Assembly: GCF_003226855.1 (NCBI RefSeq)
Contig: NZ_CP029820.1
Coordinates: 62,001-126,000, forward strand
Length of the DNA: 64,000 nucleotides
DNA from: Blattabacterium sp. (Cryptocercus kyebangensis)
GTDB lineage: Bacteria; Bacteroidota; Bacteroidia; Flavobacteriales; Blattabacteriaceae
Direction of reading: 5' to 3'
Position numbers and translations under genes: made by a program. Below are positions 1 to 10,869 of this stretch, one piece after another. The notes under the pieces were generated by a model. It saw only the letters and a list, made by a program, of their open reading frames with translations, was not told where the DNA came from and ran no database searches. Every line of letters begins with the position of its first letter. Position 1 is the stretch's first letter.

Positions 1-302
1 GAAAATGCACATATTCTAAAAAAATTGAATATAAATCATCAATCAATAATGATAAAGTTAGATAGTATTATATCTTCTTATCCTAAAATAAAATATTGAT
101 TTGGATTCCTATTACTAAAAATTTAAGTAGTAATGTTATACAAATGTTTAAAATAGAAGAATCCTATGCAAAGATTTTGATAAATAAATTTATTTATAGA
201 GAACATATTTTATATGAAATTTTTACAAAATCGTATATAATTTCTCAATTATTCATAAATAAAGGATTTACATAAAAAAATATTCAAAAAATTATTGAAG
301 AT
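1..302 (+). pseudogene. clpB: Decayed N-terminal domain of ClpB
   Basis: This stretch has no intact frame of its own but translates into a recognisable ClpB N-domain in two frames. Frame 1, open from the window edge to the TGA at 97-99, contains an ILKKLN motif as in flavobacterial ClpB. From about position 99 the similarity continues in frame 3 (motifs REHILYEIF and LFINKGFT) up to a TAA at 273-275, then runs on in the same frame into the intact ORF that starts at 303. The frame change fits loss of one A in an AAAATAAAAT run at 85-94. The TAA sits where relatives have a glutamate codon (GAA to TAA). The upstream end of the gene lies outside the window. No other gene is seen in this stretch. 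Confidence 0.8.
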
Positions 303-2486
303 ATGAGAAAAAAAAGTAGTAATGTAGTTTCTAAAACAGAAGAAAATACTTATAATTCTTTGGATAAATATGCAAAAAATCTTAATGAATGGGCAAATAA
401 AGGAAAATTAGATCCTGTTATTGGACGTGATGAAGAAATACGTAGAGTTTTACAAATATTATCTAGAAGAACAAAAAATAATCCTATTTTAATTGGAGAA
501 CCAGGAGTTGGAAAAACGGCGATAGCTGAAGGATTAGCACATCGTATTATTAACGGAGATGTTCCAGATCATTTAAAAAATAAACAAGTTTTTTCTTTAG
601 ATATGGCTTCTATCATTGCAGGAGCTAAATATAAAGGGGAATTTGAAGAACGTCTAAAATCTGTTATCAAAGAAGTAATATCTTCAAATGGAGAGATTAT
701 TTTATTTATTGATGAAATTCATACATTGGTAAATTCAGGTGGTGGAGAAGGATCTATGGATGCTGCAAATATTTTAAAACCGGCATTAGCAAGAGGGGAA
801 CTACGTGCTATAGGAGCCACTACTTTGAATGAATATCAAAAATATTTTAAAATAGATAAAGCTCTAGAAAGAAGATTTCAACAGGTATATATTGAGGAAC
901 CCTCTATAACAGATTCTATATCTATTTTACGTGGTATTAAAGAAAAGTATGAAAGCTATCATAAAGTAAGAATTCAAGATAAATCTATTATCTCTGCAGT
1001 AGAATTATCTCAACGTTATATTAACGAACGTTTTTTACCAGATAAAGCTATTGATCTTATTGATGAAGCAGCTTCAAAAATAAGGATGGAAATAAATTCT
1101 AAACCAGAAAAATTAGATGTTTTACATAGAAAAATAATGCAAATGGAGATTCAAATAGAGGCTATAAAAAGAGAAAAGGATGAAAAACAATTAATTTTTT
1201 TAAAAAAAGAATTAGATAAATTGAATGAAGAAAAAAGAAAATTTCAAGCTCAATGGCAAAGTGAAAAAGATTTGGTAGAAGGAATACAAAAATCTAAAGA
1301 TAAAATAGAAAATTTTAGATTTGATTCGGAACAAGCAGAAAGATCAGGAAATTATGGAAAAGTAGCTGAATTGAGATATGGAAAAATAAAAGAAGAAGAA
1401 AATAAGGTAAAATTATTCGAAATAGAATTAAAGAAAAAAGAGGATAAAGGGGTAAAAATAATTCAGGAAGAAGTATCTAAAGAAGATATAGCTCAGGTTG
1501 TTTCTAAATGGACCGGAATTCCAATTAAAAAGATGTTACAAAGTGAAAAAGAAAAGTTATTGTTTTTGGAAAAAGAATTACATCAAAGAGTAATAGGGCA
1601 AAATGAAGCTATTAAATCTATTGCAGATGCTATACGTCGTTCTAGAGCTGGACTTCAAGATGAAAAAAAACCTATAGGATCTTTTCTCTTTATGGGTAGT
1701 ACAGGCATTGGAAAAACGGAACTTGCTAAAACGTTGACTGAATATCTTTTTGATAATGAGAAAAATATGGTACGTATCGATATGAGTGAATATCAAGAAC
1801 GTCATTCTGTAAGTAGACTTATTGGAGCTCCTCCTGGATATATCGGTTATGATGAAAGTGGACAATTAACAGAATCTATACGTAGAAGACCTTATTCGGT
1901 CATTTTATTAGATGAAATAGAAAAAGCCCATTCTGATGTATTTAATATACTTTTACAAGTATTAGATGATGGAAGATTAACAGATAATAAAGGTAGAATT
2001 GTTAATTTTACAAATACCATTATTATCATGACTTCTAATATAGGATCGGATATTATTCAGGAAAATTTAGATCAAGAAATATCTATTAATAAAATGGAAA
2101 CGATCAAAAATTCTTTAATAGATTTATTAAAGAATATTGTTAGACCAGAATTCATTAATCGTATTGATGAAATAATTTTATTTAAACCTCTTTCTAGAAA
2201 AGAAATTAAAGATATTGTAAAATTACAAATGAAAAAATTAGGAAAATTATTATCGAATAAAAATATTTTTATAGAAGTGACCAATGAAGCAATAACATAT
2301 TTTTCTGAAAAAGGTTATGATCCCTATTTTGGTGCTAGACCATTAAAGAGACTAATTCAACATGATATTCTAAATAATCTTTCCAAAGAAATACTTAAAG
2401 GAAAAATCCATGATAATGATAGAATTTTAGTAGATTTTTTTAAAGAAAAGGGAATTGTATTTAGAAAATTAAAATATGAACAATAA
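303..2486 (+). CDS. clpB: ClpB disaggregase lacking the N-domain (727 aa)
   Basis: ClpB is a hexameric AAA+ disaggregase that works with DnaK to rescue aggregated proteins in the cytoplasm. The ORF has D1 (Walker A GEPGVGKT at residues 65-72, Walker B FIDEIH at 135-140), a coiled-coil middle domain with the ClpB-type [18 protein letters not shown] stretch, and D2 (Walker A GSTGIGKT at 465-472), so it is ClpB rather than ClpC. Family members are about 860-870 aa; the missing 140 residues are the decayed stretch just upstream. The ATG at 303 lies in the linker between N-domain and D1, close to where E. coli ClpB has an internal start giving a natural short isoform. The gene overlaps era by 11 nt. 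Both ATPase domains look functional; expression depends on initiation at this internal site. Confidence 0.9.
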   Translation: MRKKSSNVVSKTEENTYNSLDKYAKNLNEWANKGKLDPVIGRDEEIRRVLQILSRRTKNNPILIGEPGVGKTAIAEGLAHRIINGDVPDHLKNKQVFSLDMASIIAGAKYKGEFEERLKSVIKEVISSNGEIILFIDEIHTLVNSGGGEGSMDAANILKPALARGELRAIGATTLNEYQKYFKIDKALERRFQQVYIEEPSITDSISILRGIKEKYESYHKVRIQDKSIISAVELSQRYINERFLPDKAIDLIDEAASKIRMEINSKPEKLDVLHRKIMQMEIQIEAIKREKDEKQLIFLKKELDKLNEEKRKFQAQWQSEKDLVEGIQKSKDKIENFRFDSEQAERSGNYGKVAELRYGKIKEEENKVKLFEIELKKKEDKGVKIIQEEVSKEDIAQVVSKWTGIPIKKMLQSEKEKLLFLEKELHQRVIGQNEAIKSIADAIRRSRAGLQDEKKPIGSFLFMGSTGIGKTELAKTLTEYLFDNEKNMVRIDMSEYQERHSVSRLIGAPPGYIGYDESGQLTESIRRRPYSVILLDEIEKAHSDVFNILLQVLDDGRLTDNKGRIVNFTNTIIIMTSNIGSDIIQENLDQEISINKMETIKNSLIDLLKNIVRPEFINRIDEIILFKPLSRKEIKDIVKLQMKKLGKLLSNKNIFIEVTNEAITYFSEKGYDPYFGARPLKRLIQHDILNNLSKEILKGKIHDNDRILVDFFKEKGIVFRKLKYEQ

Positions 2487-3393
2487 AGTGATTAATCATA
2501 AACATAAATCTGGTTTTGTTAATATTATAGGATTTCCAAATGTAGGAAAATCAACATTAATGAATTCTCTTGTAGGTGAAAATATATCTATAATCACCAA
2601 TAAACCACAAACGACTCGTCATAGAATATTGGGAATAATAGATCAATATAACTACCAAATTATTTTTTCGGATACTCCTGGAATTATGATAAAACCGATT
2701 TATTCTATGCAAAAAATCATGATGAAATATGTAAAAAGATCTTTAGAAGACGCTGATATTATTTTATTTACCACAGAAATAGGAAAATTTCATTTATTTA
2801 ATAAATATTTCTCCTTTTTGAATTCTCTTAAAGAAAAAAAGATTCCTATTCTTATATTAATCAATAAAATTGATAAAATTGGAGTGGAATATAGTGAAAC
2901 TATGTTGTATGATACGATCAATTATTGGAATAATTTTTTTCCTGATTCAGAAATATTACCAATATCTGCATTAAAAAACATAAATCAAGATTTATTAATG
3001 AATAAAATTTTAGATTTGTTATCTAAAGGCCCCCCTTATTATCCTAAAGGATTTTTAAGTGATAGATCCGAACGATTTTTTGTAAATGAAATAATTAGAG
3101 AAAAAATATTATTAATGTATAAAAAGGAAATTCCTTATTCTGTGGAGATTTTTACGGAAAAATTTCGGGATGGAAAGAATAGCATACATATATGTTCTTC
3201 TATATATGTAGAGCGTGATTCACAAAAAGGGATTTTGATTGGTAAAAAAGGAGATTCTATAAATAGATTAGGATTTTTTTCTATAAAAGGAATAGAGAGT
3301 TTTTTTAAAAAAAAAGTATGGTTAAGATTAAATGTAAAAATATGCAAAAATTGGCGTTCAAATTATAAAAAACTCCAAAATTTTGGATATTAG
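2476..3393 (+). CDS. era: GTPase Era
   Basis: Era is an essential GTPase that binds the 3' end of 16S rRNA and helps mature the 30S subunit. Visible are the G1 loop GFPNVGKST (residues 19-27), G3 DTPG (66-69), G4 NKID (130-133) and a C-terminal KH domain with GILIGKKGDSI near residue 255. At 305 aa it has the usual length. The ATG at 2476 overlaps the end of clpB by 11 nt, so the two are probably cotranscribed and coupled. The stop is 2 nt from the stop of convergent tyrS, with no room for a terminator. Confidence 0.96.
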   Translation: MNNKVINHKHKSGFVNIIGFPNVGKSTLMNSLVGENISIITNKPQTTRHRILGIIDQYNYQIIFSDTPGIMIKPIYSMQKIMMKYVKRSLEDADIILFTTEIGKFHLFNKYFSFLNSLKEKKIPILILINKIDKIGVEYSETMLYDTINYWNNFFPDSEILPISALKNINQDLLMNKILDLLSKGPPYYPKGFLSDRSERFFVNEIIREKILLMYKKEIPYSVEIFTEKFRDGKNSIHICSSIYVERDSQKGILIGKKGDSINRLGFFSIKGIESFFKKKVWLRLNVKICKNWRSNYKKLQNFGY

Positions 3394-3395
3394 AT

Positions 3396-4682
3396 TTAAT
3401 CTATTTTTAGAATGAGAAAAATTTTTTTTCCGAACTGAAGTAAAATATATTTTTTTTTTATTACATTCTCTTTTTTAAGAAGTATATTTTCTCTGATTAT
3501 TTTTTTATTTATAGAAATGGAATTTAAATTTAAAGCACGATTAGCCTCACTTTTAGACTTAAAAAGGCTGCTTTTTTTTAATAAATCTAATAAAAAAATA
3601 CCTTTTCTAAACTCTTTTTTAGGTAAAATCATATGTGGAATATTCTCATATAGAGAAATAAGAATCTTTTCATTTAAAGATGACAATAAATTACTTGTAT
3701 ATTTTTTTCCAAATAAAATATGCGAAATTTTAAACACTTTTTCATAAGATTCTTTGCCATGAACCCATTTAGTTATTTCCGATGCTAATTTTCTTTGTAA
3801 TAATCTTTTTTCTGGATTTTTTCTATGTTTTAAAATTAATTTTTCAATTTTTTTTTTTGAAAAAAAAGTATATATTTTGATAAAATTTTCAATTTCAACA
3901 TCCGAAACATTCATCCAAAATTGATAGAATTTATATGGAGAGGTACGATTTCCGTCTAACCATATATTTTCCCCTTTCTCACTTTTTCCAAATTTTAATC
4001 CATTAGTTCTTGTAACTAAAGGAAAAGTAATTCCATATGCTTTTTTCCCTGTTTTTTTTTTAATAAGTTCTATTCCAGTAGTTATATTTCCCCATTGATC
4101 AGAACCACCCACTTGTAGTAAACAATTTTTTTTCTTATTTAAATAAAGGAAATCATATCCTTGTATAAGAGTATAAGTAAATTCCGTGAAAGATATTCCT
4201 TGATGTTTTTTATTATTTTGAATACGTTTTTTAACAGAATCTTTAGATATCATGTACTTTATAGTAAAGTATTTTCCTATATTTCTGACAAATTCCAAAA
4301 AAGAAATATTTTTAATCCAATCAAAATTGTTTATAAATTCTATTTTTTCTGAATAATTATTTAATAGTTTAGATAATTGTTTTTTAATAGATTCTATATT
4401 TTTTTGCAATGTTTCTTTATTTAAAAAAATTCTTTGATCATACTTTCCTGATGGATCTCCTATAAAACCTGTTGCCCCACCAATTAATATTAAAGATTTA
4501 TGCCCCATTTTTTGAAAGTGAATTAATATAATAATTGGGAGTAAGCTCCCTATGTGTAAAGAATCCGATGTAGGATCGAATCCCATATATATAGTAGTCT
4601 TTTTTTTTAATTGTTTTTCTACACCAGGAACTCTATTTTGTATTAATCCCCTCCAAGAAAGTTCATCAATAATGTTTTTCAT
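3396..4682 (-). CDS. tyrS: Tyrosyl-tRNA synthetase
   Basis: This class I aminoacyl-tRNA synthetase charges tRNA-Tyr. It has a HIGH-type motif (SDSLHIGSL) near residue 40, the substrate loop GGSDQWGN near 195, a KFGKS motif near 230 and an S4-like RNA-binding domain at the C-terminus, for 428 aa, which is normal for the bacterial TyrS type. The ATG at 4682 starts the family-typical N-terminus. It stands alone on its strand, converging on era. The next gene on this strand is the AddB-like one about 660 nt upstream, so tyrS probably has its own promoter in 4683-4792. Confidence 0.96.
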   Translation of the reverse strand: MKNIIDELSWRGLIQNRVPGVEKQLKKKTTIYMGFDPTSDSLHIGSLLPIIILIHFQKMGHKSLILIGGATGFIGDPSGKYDQRIFLNKETLQKNIESIKKQLSKLLNNYSEKIEFINNFDWIKNISFLEFVRNIGKYFTIKYMISKDSVKKRIQNNKKHQGISFTEFTYTLIQGYDFLYLNKKKNCLLQVGGSDQWGNITTGIELIKKKTGKKAYGITFPLVTRTNGLKFGKSEKGENIWLDGNRTSPYKFYQFWMNVSDVEIENFIKIYTFFSKKKIEKLILKHRKNPEKRLLQRKLASEITKWVHGKESYEKVFKISHILFGKKYTSNLLSSLNEKILISLYENIPHMILPKKEFRKGIFLLDLLKKSSLFKSKSEANRALNLNSISINKKIIRENILLKKENVIKKKYILLQFGKKIFLILKID

Positions 4683-4792
4683 GTTAAAAATTAAGGTATC
4701 TTTATAGATTTAGTTTGTATTATGAAACTTTTCCTAAAAAAAACTATACAATATAATTTTTTAACTTTTTTTTTTAGTTTCATTCATATAAT

Positions 4793-5089
4793 ATGGAATT
4801 TTTTTTTTATGAAAAAAATTTTTTTTTATTAAAAATATATATTTTTTTATTGCCTATTAGTAGTTTTTTTTTCTTTTTTTATTTGTTAACGATAAATAAA
4901 AAAACTGATTTATATATTATATTTTCAATTTTACAGTTATTTTGTGGTATTTATATATTTTTTTATTTGATTATTAAATATGATATTTTGAATTCAATTA
5001 AAACTATCATTAATTTTATTTTTTCATATCTTATGATTCTTTTTTTCAAGACTATATTTTTGATAAATTATAGGAATAAAAAAATTTAA
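4793..5089 (+). CDS. Small hydrophobic membrane protein, unrecognised
   Basis: This 98-aa frame begins with ATG and is almost entirely phenylalanine, isoleucine, leucine and tyrosine, with about three to four predicted membrane segments separated by short charged turns (for example NKKTD near residue 35 and NYRNKK at the end). I do not recognise a family. The pattern is vaguely like DUF4293, a small membrane protein of Bacteroidota, but this is only a guess. It is divergent from tyrS with a 110-nt gap. In such an A+T-rich genome a hydrophobic frame of this size can arise from a decayed gene, so its reality is uncertain. Confidence 0.4.
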   Translation: MEFFFYEKNFFLLKIYIFLLPISSFFFFFYLLTINKKTDLYIIFSILQLFCGIYIFFYLIIKYDILNSIKTIINFIFSYLMILFFKTIFLINYRNKKI

Positions 5090-5338
5090 TAAATTATTAA
5101 AAATTATTTTCTTTACTTTTTATGGTTTTTTTTAGAAAAAATAGATAGAATAGAATTTTTATAATCTACACTTACAAAAGTTAAACAATCAATTTTATAA
5201 TAAAGGACCATAATATAATGGAAGTATAAAAAAATTTATTCAAAATAGATTCTATACTTCTATAGATCTTATTGAGATTAAAATTTTTTCAAATACTGTA
5301 AAGAGGAGGAAACTATATATATAAAAATATGAAATATA
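5090..5338. other. Gene-poor spacer with an inverted repeat
   Basis: This 249-nt stretch is one of the longest without a gene apart from the window start. No frame of note and no tRNA is seen. It has an 8-bp inverted repeat, GAAGTATA at 5221-5228 and TATACTTC at 5253-5260, which could form a stem with a 24-nt loop, and a purine-rich GAGGAGG at about 5303-5309, which is unusual in a genome that otherwise shows almost no Shine-Dalgarno sites; the ATG that follows opens only a seven-codon frame. It lies between the small membrane ORF and the end of the nuclease gene. It may be a decayed gene or an untranslated RNA. Confidence 0.4.
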
Positions 5339-7552
5339 TCAAAAATCACTAATTTTTTTTTCTATAATTGGAATTTTTGGATTTAAAATTTCAGAAATTT
5401 TATTAATCAGTAATGGTAGAAAAATTTTTACATAACATTCATATGTAATAAACTTTTTTTTTTGATGAAAAAAAATTACAGGAATTGTTAATATTGAATT
5501 ATTTTTATCTTTTTCTGGTGAAACAATAGAAATAATTGGTGGATGAATTTTGCATCCTAAAAAGATAGTGGATTTAAACCATAAATACATATAAATCAGT
5601 AATTGCATAGTATTTCGATAATTGGGATCTTGAAATATATTTTCAATTTTATTCAAAGGAATATGTATTTTTTTTGTTTTTGATATTCCTATTTTATAAT
5701 CAATAATACGTGTAATTCCATCATATTCGTCTATTCGATCTATGATTCCATATAAATTAACTTTATGATTCCCAATGTCCAATATTGTAGAAGTACTAAA
5801 TTCTAATTCTTTAATCAAAATTTTATGACCTTTATGAACAAATTTCTCCTCCCAGGAAATAAAATTTTTTATATAATTTTTTATTATAGAATTGATTAAC
5901 ATATTTTTACCTTTTATAAAGGGATTTTTTATAGATTTTAATAATACTTTTTCTGTAATATATTCGTAATTTTTTTTCATTTTATTGATCCAATCTATAG
6001 TAATTAAATATCCTTTAATAGGATGATATAAGATTTCTAATATTTTGTGTATTATTTTTCCTACTTGTTGTTTTAGCGAAATTTTTTCTGGATCATTTAA
6101 TCCAAGAATTTTTTTGTAGTAAAAAAGAAGAGGATTATAATTATACAGATTAATGGAAGAAGGAGATAAACCATTAGTAGATATTTTATCTAAACGTTGA
6201 ATCATTGATTCTGTTTTTTTTATCACAATAGGAGATATTTTCGATTTTGAAAATAGAAATGGAAAATTTTTTTTCTTTTCTGTGATAAGTTTTGAACTTA
6301 TTTCTATTTGATGAATAAAACGACTTTTTTCTCCAGAATTAAGTTCATCTGGTTGATTTTTGTAAATCAAATAAATATTTCTTGAATTTCTCAAAATTTT
6401 TCTAAAATGATAATGGTAAATTTCTTCATTTTCTTGAAAAATGGGGAGATTGAATTTATTTCTAATATCAAAAGGAATAAAAGTATTATATTTTTTTATT
6501 CTATCTGTTGGAATAAAACCTTCATTAACGGAAGTTATAATTGTATTTTCAAAATTTTCAAAATTGGACTCCATAAATTCTATTATATGCAATCCTTTTG
6601 GATTATTTCGTCTATATGGTATTTTTTCTGTATTTATAAATTGTTTATAGATATTGAATAAGTCTTTTATTCCAAAAAAATGATTTTCTGCTTTTCTGAC
6701 TAATATTTTTATTTTTTGCATATAAATCTCCAATTTCGAAAGAAATTTTAATTCTAATAAATGTTTTTTTGAATTTGAAAAAAATAGAATTTTCAATTTT
6801 CTAATAAAACTTAGAATACCAATAATACATTTCTTAGTATTATGAGTTTTTATTTGAAAAATGATATTTATATCACTTTTAGATAAATATTTATTTATTG
6901 TGGATTCTGGAATAAAATTTGAATTTTCCGTATTCCATTTATCTACTATAAACGATAAATTTTTTTTGATAAAAAATTTTTGTATATACCCATCTGATAA
7001 TATTCTTAGTATATCTTTTCCATAAAATTTTTTTAATTTTTCCTTTTTTAACAATAATTCAAAAATTGAAAAAAATGTAGAATGAATAGGGAGATTTTTT
7101 AATGGATAATTGATGGATATAGATAGATTTTTACCTAAAATTTTTTTTAGGGAATTAAATAATGGGATCGCTAAATATTTATCTCCTAAAATAAGACCAA
7201 TTTTATATGGTTTTACCCCATTTTTTATCATTTTATAGACCAATTTTTCTACTATTTTAACTTGTTCTATTTCTTTAGAAACACTAATGATTTTTATATG
7301 ATTAAGATAAATATCGTTTATTGAAGTTTTTTTTATCTTTTTTTTAATGAGAAAATCGGAAGGATCTTTTATTAGCATATTTTTTTTATACAAATTATAT
7401 ATAGATCCTTTTTCTAATTGTATTATCTTTTTTATGAATTCTTTTTCACATTTATTTAATAGTTGTAGTCTGGAAATAAATAGTATGATTCGTATATCTA
7501 AGTTTTTTGATAAAAAATTATTTAAACGAGAAATAGCTATTCTAAAAATCAT
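5339..7552 (-). pseudogene. AddB-like PD-(D/E)XK nuclease, C-terminal part of a split gene
   Basis: This 737-aa frame is the larger part of a Bacteroidota helicase-nuclease-like protein resembling AddB/RecB, which takes part in double-strand-break repair. The C-terminal quarter has the nuclease core: GIIDRIDEYDG, then IIDYKIG (the D-x-K motif) and a QLLIYMYLW helix matching the family's Q-x-x-x-Y motif. The N-terminal part of the protein is in another frame just upstream. The first ATG, at 7552, lies inside the conserved KGIGYTGM segment and is not a natural start. Without a rescuing frameshift only a fragment without the N-terminal domain could be made. The active-site residues themselves still look intact, so the break may be recent. 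Confidence 0.72.
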
Positions 7553-7575
7553 TCCAGTATAACCGATCCCTTTTT

Positions 7576-8061
7576 TTATAAGAATGTTTTTAAGAATTTT
7601 ATAGGATTCATAAATTTCTCTCCAAAAAAGTAATTTTTTTTTTCTATTAAATTATTTTCTAGATTAGGATTCCATTTTTTAATTTTTTCGGTAGAAATGA
7701 TATAAGAAAAAAAATATTCAATATTAATCAAATTAAGATCCAAATCTTGGAAATCATTTAAAATATTAGGAGCCCATTTTAAAAAATCATTAAATTTTTT
7801 GGATAAATCACTATTTTCTTTTTTTAAAAGATAAAAAAAATGAAAAAGTATATGAGATTTATGAAAAATATACAAACCGGATATTTTTTCTATAAATTGT
7901 TCTATTGTATATATTTCTGTAAAAATATTTTTTTTAAACTGGTGTTTTTTTTTAATATATTCTATAATAGAATCGTTAAACGATATCAATATCAATTTTT
8001 TTTTCAAATATTTTTTTTGCATTAATAAATATTGAATTATTTGATCAATTTTTTTTATCAC
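7576..8061 (-). pseudogene. AddB-like nuclease, N-terminal part of a split gene
   Basis: This 161-aa frame matches the start of the same Bacteroidota AddB-like protein (motifs FTEIYTIEQFIEKISGL and FLKWAPNILNDFQDLD). It starts with GTG at 8061 and overlaps the end of ribF by 17 nt. It ends at a TAA within CTTATAAAAAAAGGG; reading the same bases one frame back gives IKKGIGYTGM, which continues smoothly into the following frame. One missing base near 7572-7582 explains the break. The two parts together would make about 900 aa, the normal family length. Confidence 0.72.
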
Positions 8062-9010
8062 AATAAAAAATTTTGTTTAAACGATTTCTTTCAAAAAAAT
8101 ATTCTATTTTTATTTGATCTTTTTTTATTTGTTTTTTCAGATCCTGAAGGGATCTAAATTTTTTTTCTTCACGAATTCTTTTAACGATAAAAATATCAAT
8201 TTTTTTTCCATATATTTCTTGATAAAAGTCGAAAATATGCACTTCAATTTTTATTTTTTTATTTTTTTTATCAACAGTAGGACAGATTCCTATATTCATC
8301 ATCCCTTGATAAAAAGGATTAAAAATATTTATTTTTACAGCATAAACTCCTTTTTTTGGAATTAATTTTTTTTCATCTATTTGTATATTAGCTGTGGGAA
8401 AATCTAATGTTTTTCCTATCCCTTTCCCTTTTATCACATAACCAGATAAGCTATATAAATAACCTAAAGCCTTATTAGCCCATTCTATATTTCCTTTTAA
8501 AAGAGATTTTCGTATATTGGTAGAACTAATAATTTTTTTTTTATATTTATAAGGATTTACTTGATAAAATTGGAATCCATATGATTTAGAAAATTTTTTT
8601 AATTGATGGGAAGATCCATCTCTATTTTTTCCCAAATGAGAATCATATCCAGTTATAATTTTCTTAATTTTCATTTTAGAAAACAAAATTTTTTGGAAAA
8701 AATCTTTAGTTCTTAATTTTGAAAAATCTTGGGTAAAAGGATGTACAATCAAATGTTCTATTCCGGTTTTTTTTATATGATGGATTCTTTCAGAAAGAGT
8801 ATTTAAATATAGAATATTTTTTCTTGGAATTAGTACTTCTTTAGGATGTGGATTAAAAGTTAGTAAAACAGAACAATACTTTCCTCTTGCTCTAAAAATT
8901 AAATTTTGAATCACTTTTTTATGTCCTATATGAACTCCATCAAAAAAACCAAGTGTAAATACACACGGTAAAAAGGAAGAAAATTCATCAATGAATGAAT
9001 AAATTTTCAA
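8045..9010 (-). CDS. ribF: Bifunctional riboflavin kinase / FAD synthetase
   Basis: RibF phosphorylates riboflavin to FMN and adenylates it to FAD. The N-terminal nucleotidyltransferase domain shows GFFDGVHIGHKKV (residues 22-34) and TFNPHPKEV; the C-terminal flavokinase domain shows GKGIGKTLDFPTANI and GVYAVKI. At 321 aa it is full length. The start used is TTG at 9010, which gives the family-typical N-terminus; no ATG fits better. It is divergent from atpD across a 95-nt spacer and overlaps the downstream AddB-like gene by 17 nt. With ribE in this window it shows flavin synthesis is retained. Confidence 0.95.
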   Translation of the reverse strand: MKIYSFIDEFSSFLPCVFTLGFFDGVHIGHKKVIQNLIFRARGKYCSVLLTFNPHPKEVLIPRKNILYLNTLSERIHHIKKTGIEHLIVHPFTQDFSKLRTKDFFQKILFSKMKIKKIITGYDSHLGKNRDGSSHQLKKFSKSYGFQFYQVNPYKYKKKIISSTNIRKSLLKGNIEWANKALGYLYSLSGYVIKGKGIGKTLDFPTANIQIDEKKLIPKKGVYAVKINIFNPFYQGMMNIGICPTVDKKNKKIKIEVHIFDFYQEIYGKKIDIFIVKRIREEKKFRSLQDLKKQIKKDQIKIEYFFERNRLNKIFYCDKKN

Positions 9011-9090
9011 AATTTTTTATCTTTTTTTCTCTTACATTTATATTTACAAATATATATGATTAACGTATACTATATAATACTAATTAATAG

Positions 9091-10614
<1,524 letters not shown>

Positions 10615-10632
10615 CAGATATTATGAAATAAT

Positions 10633-10869
10633 ATGCAGGTAACGATTATTGATTTTAAAAAAATCTTATATCAAGATATAGCAATTTCTATTATAGCTCC
10701 TGGATTGAATGGTTATTTTCAAATATTAGAAAATCATGCTTCATTTATTTCTGTATTGGGTTATGGATTAATAAAATTAAGTAAATCATTTAATGAAAAA
10801 ATTTTTAAAATAAAAATAAATGGAGGATTTTTACGAGTTAAAAATAATTTTGTTGTAGTTATTTTATAG
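10633..10869 (+). CDS. atpC: ATP synthase F1 subunit epsilon
   Basis: Epsilon is part of the rotor stalk. This 78-aa protein corresponds to the N-terminal beta-sandwich only (ISIIAPGLNGYFQILENHASF near residues 17-37). The C-terminal helical hairpin that inhibits ATP hydrolysis in other bacteria is absent, which is also usual in Bacteroidota. It begins 18 nt after atpD and its last codons overlap convergent pdxA tail to tail by 6 nt. Confidence 0.93.
   Translation: MQVTIIDFKKILYQDIAISIIAPGLNGYFQILENHASFISVLGYGLIKLSKSFNEKIFKIKINGGFLRVKNNFVVVIL

Noticed and set aside
303-2486. Possible identification as ClpC
   Set aside because: The middle domain with the [18 protein letters not shown] stretch and the D2 sequence are ClpB-type, and the decayed upstream N-domain also matches ClpB.
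5284-5320. The GAGGAGGAAACT segment as part of an SRP RNA or RNase P RNA
   Set aside because: Neither the SRP GGAA-loop consensus nor the RNase P conserved regions surround it, and no matching stems are present.
7560-7585. Rescue of the split nuclease by slippage in the A7 run
   Set aside because: The TAA stop uses the first bases of the run, so adding or removing an A inside the run does not take away the stop.
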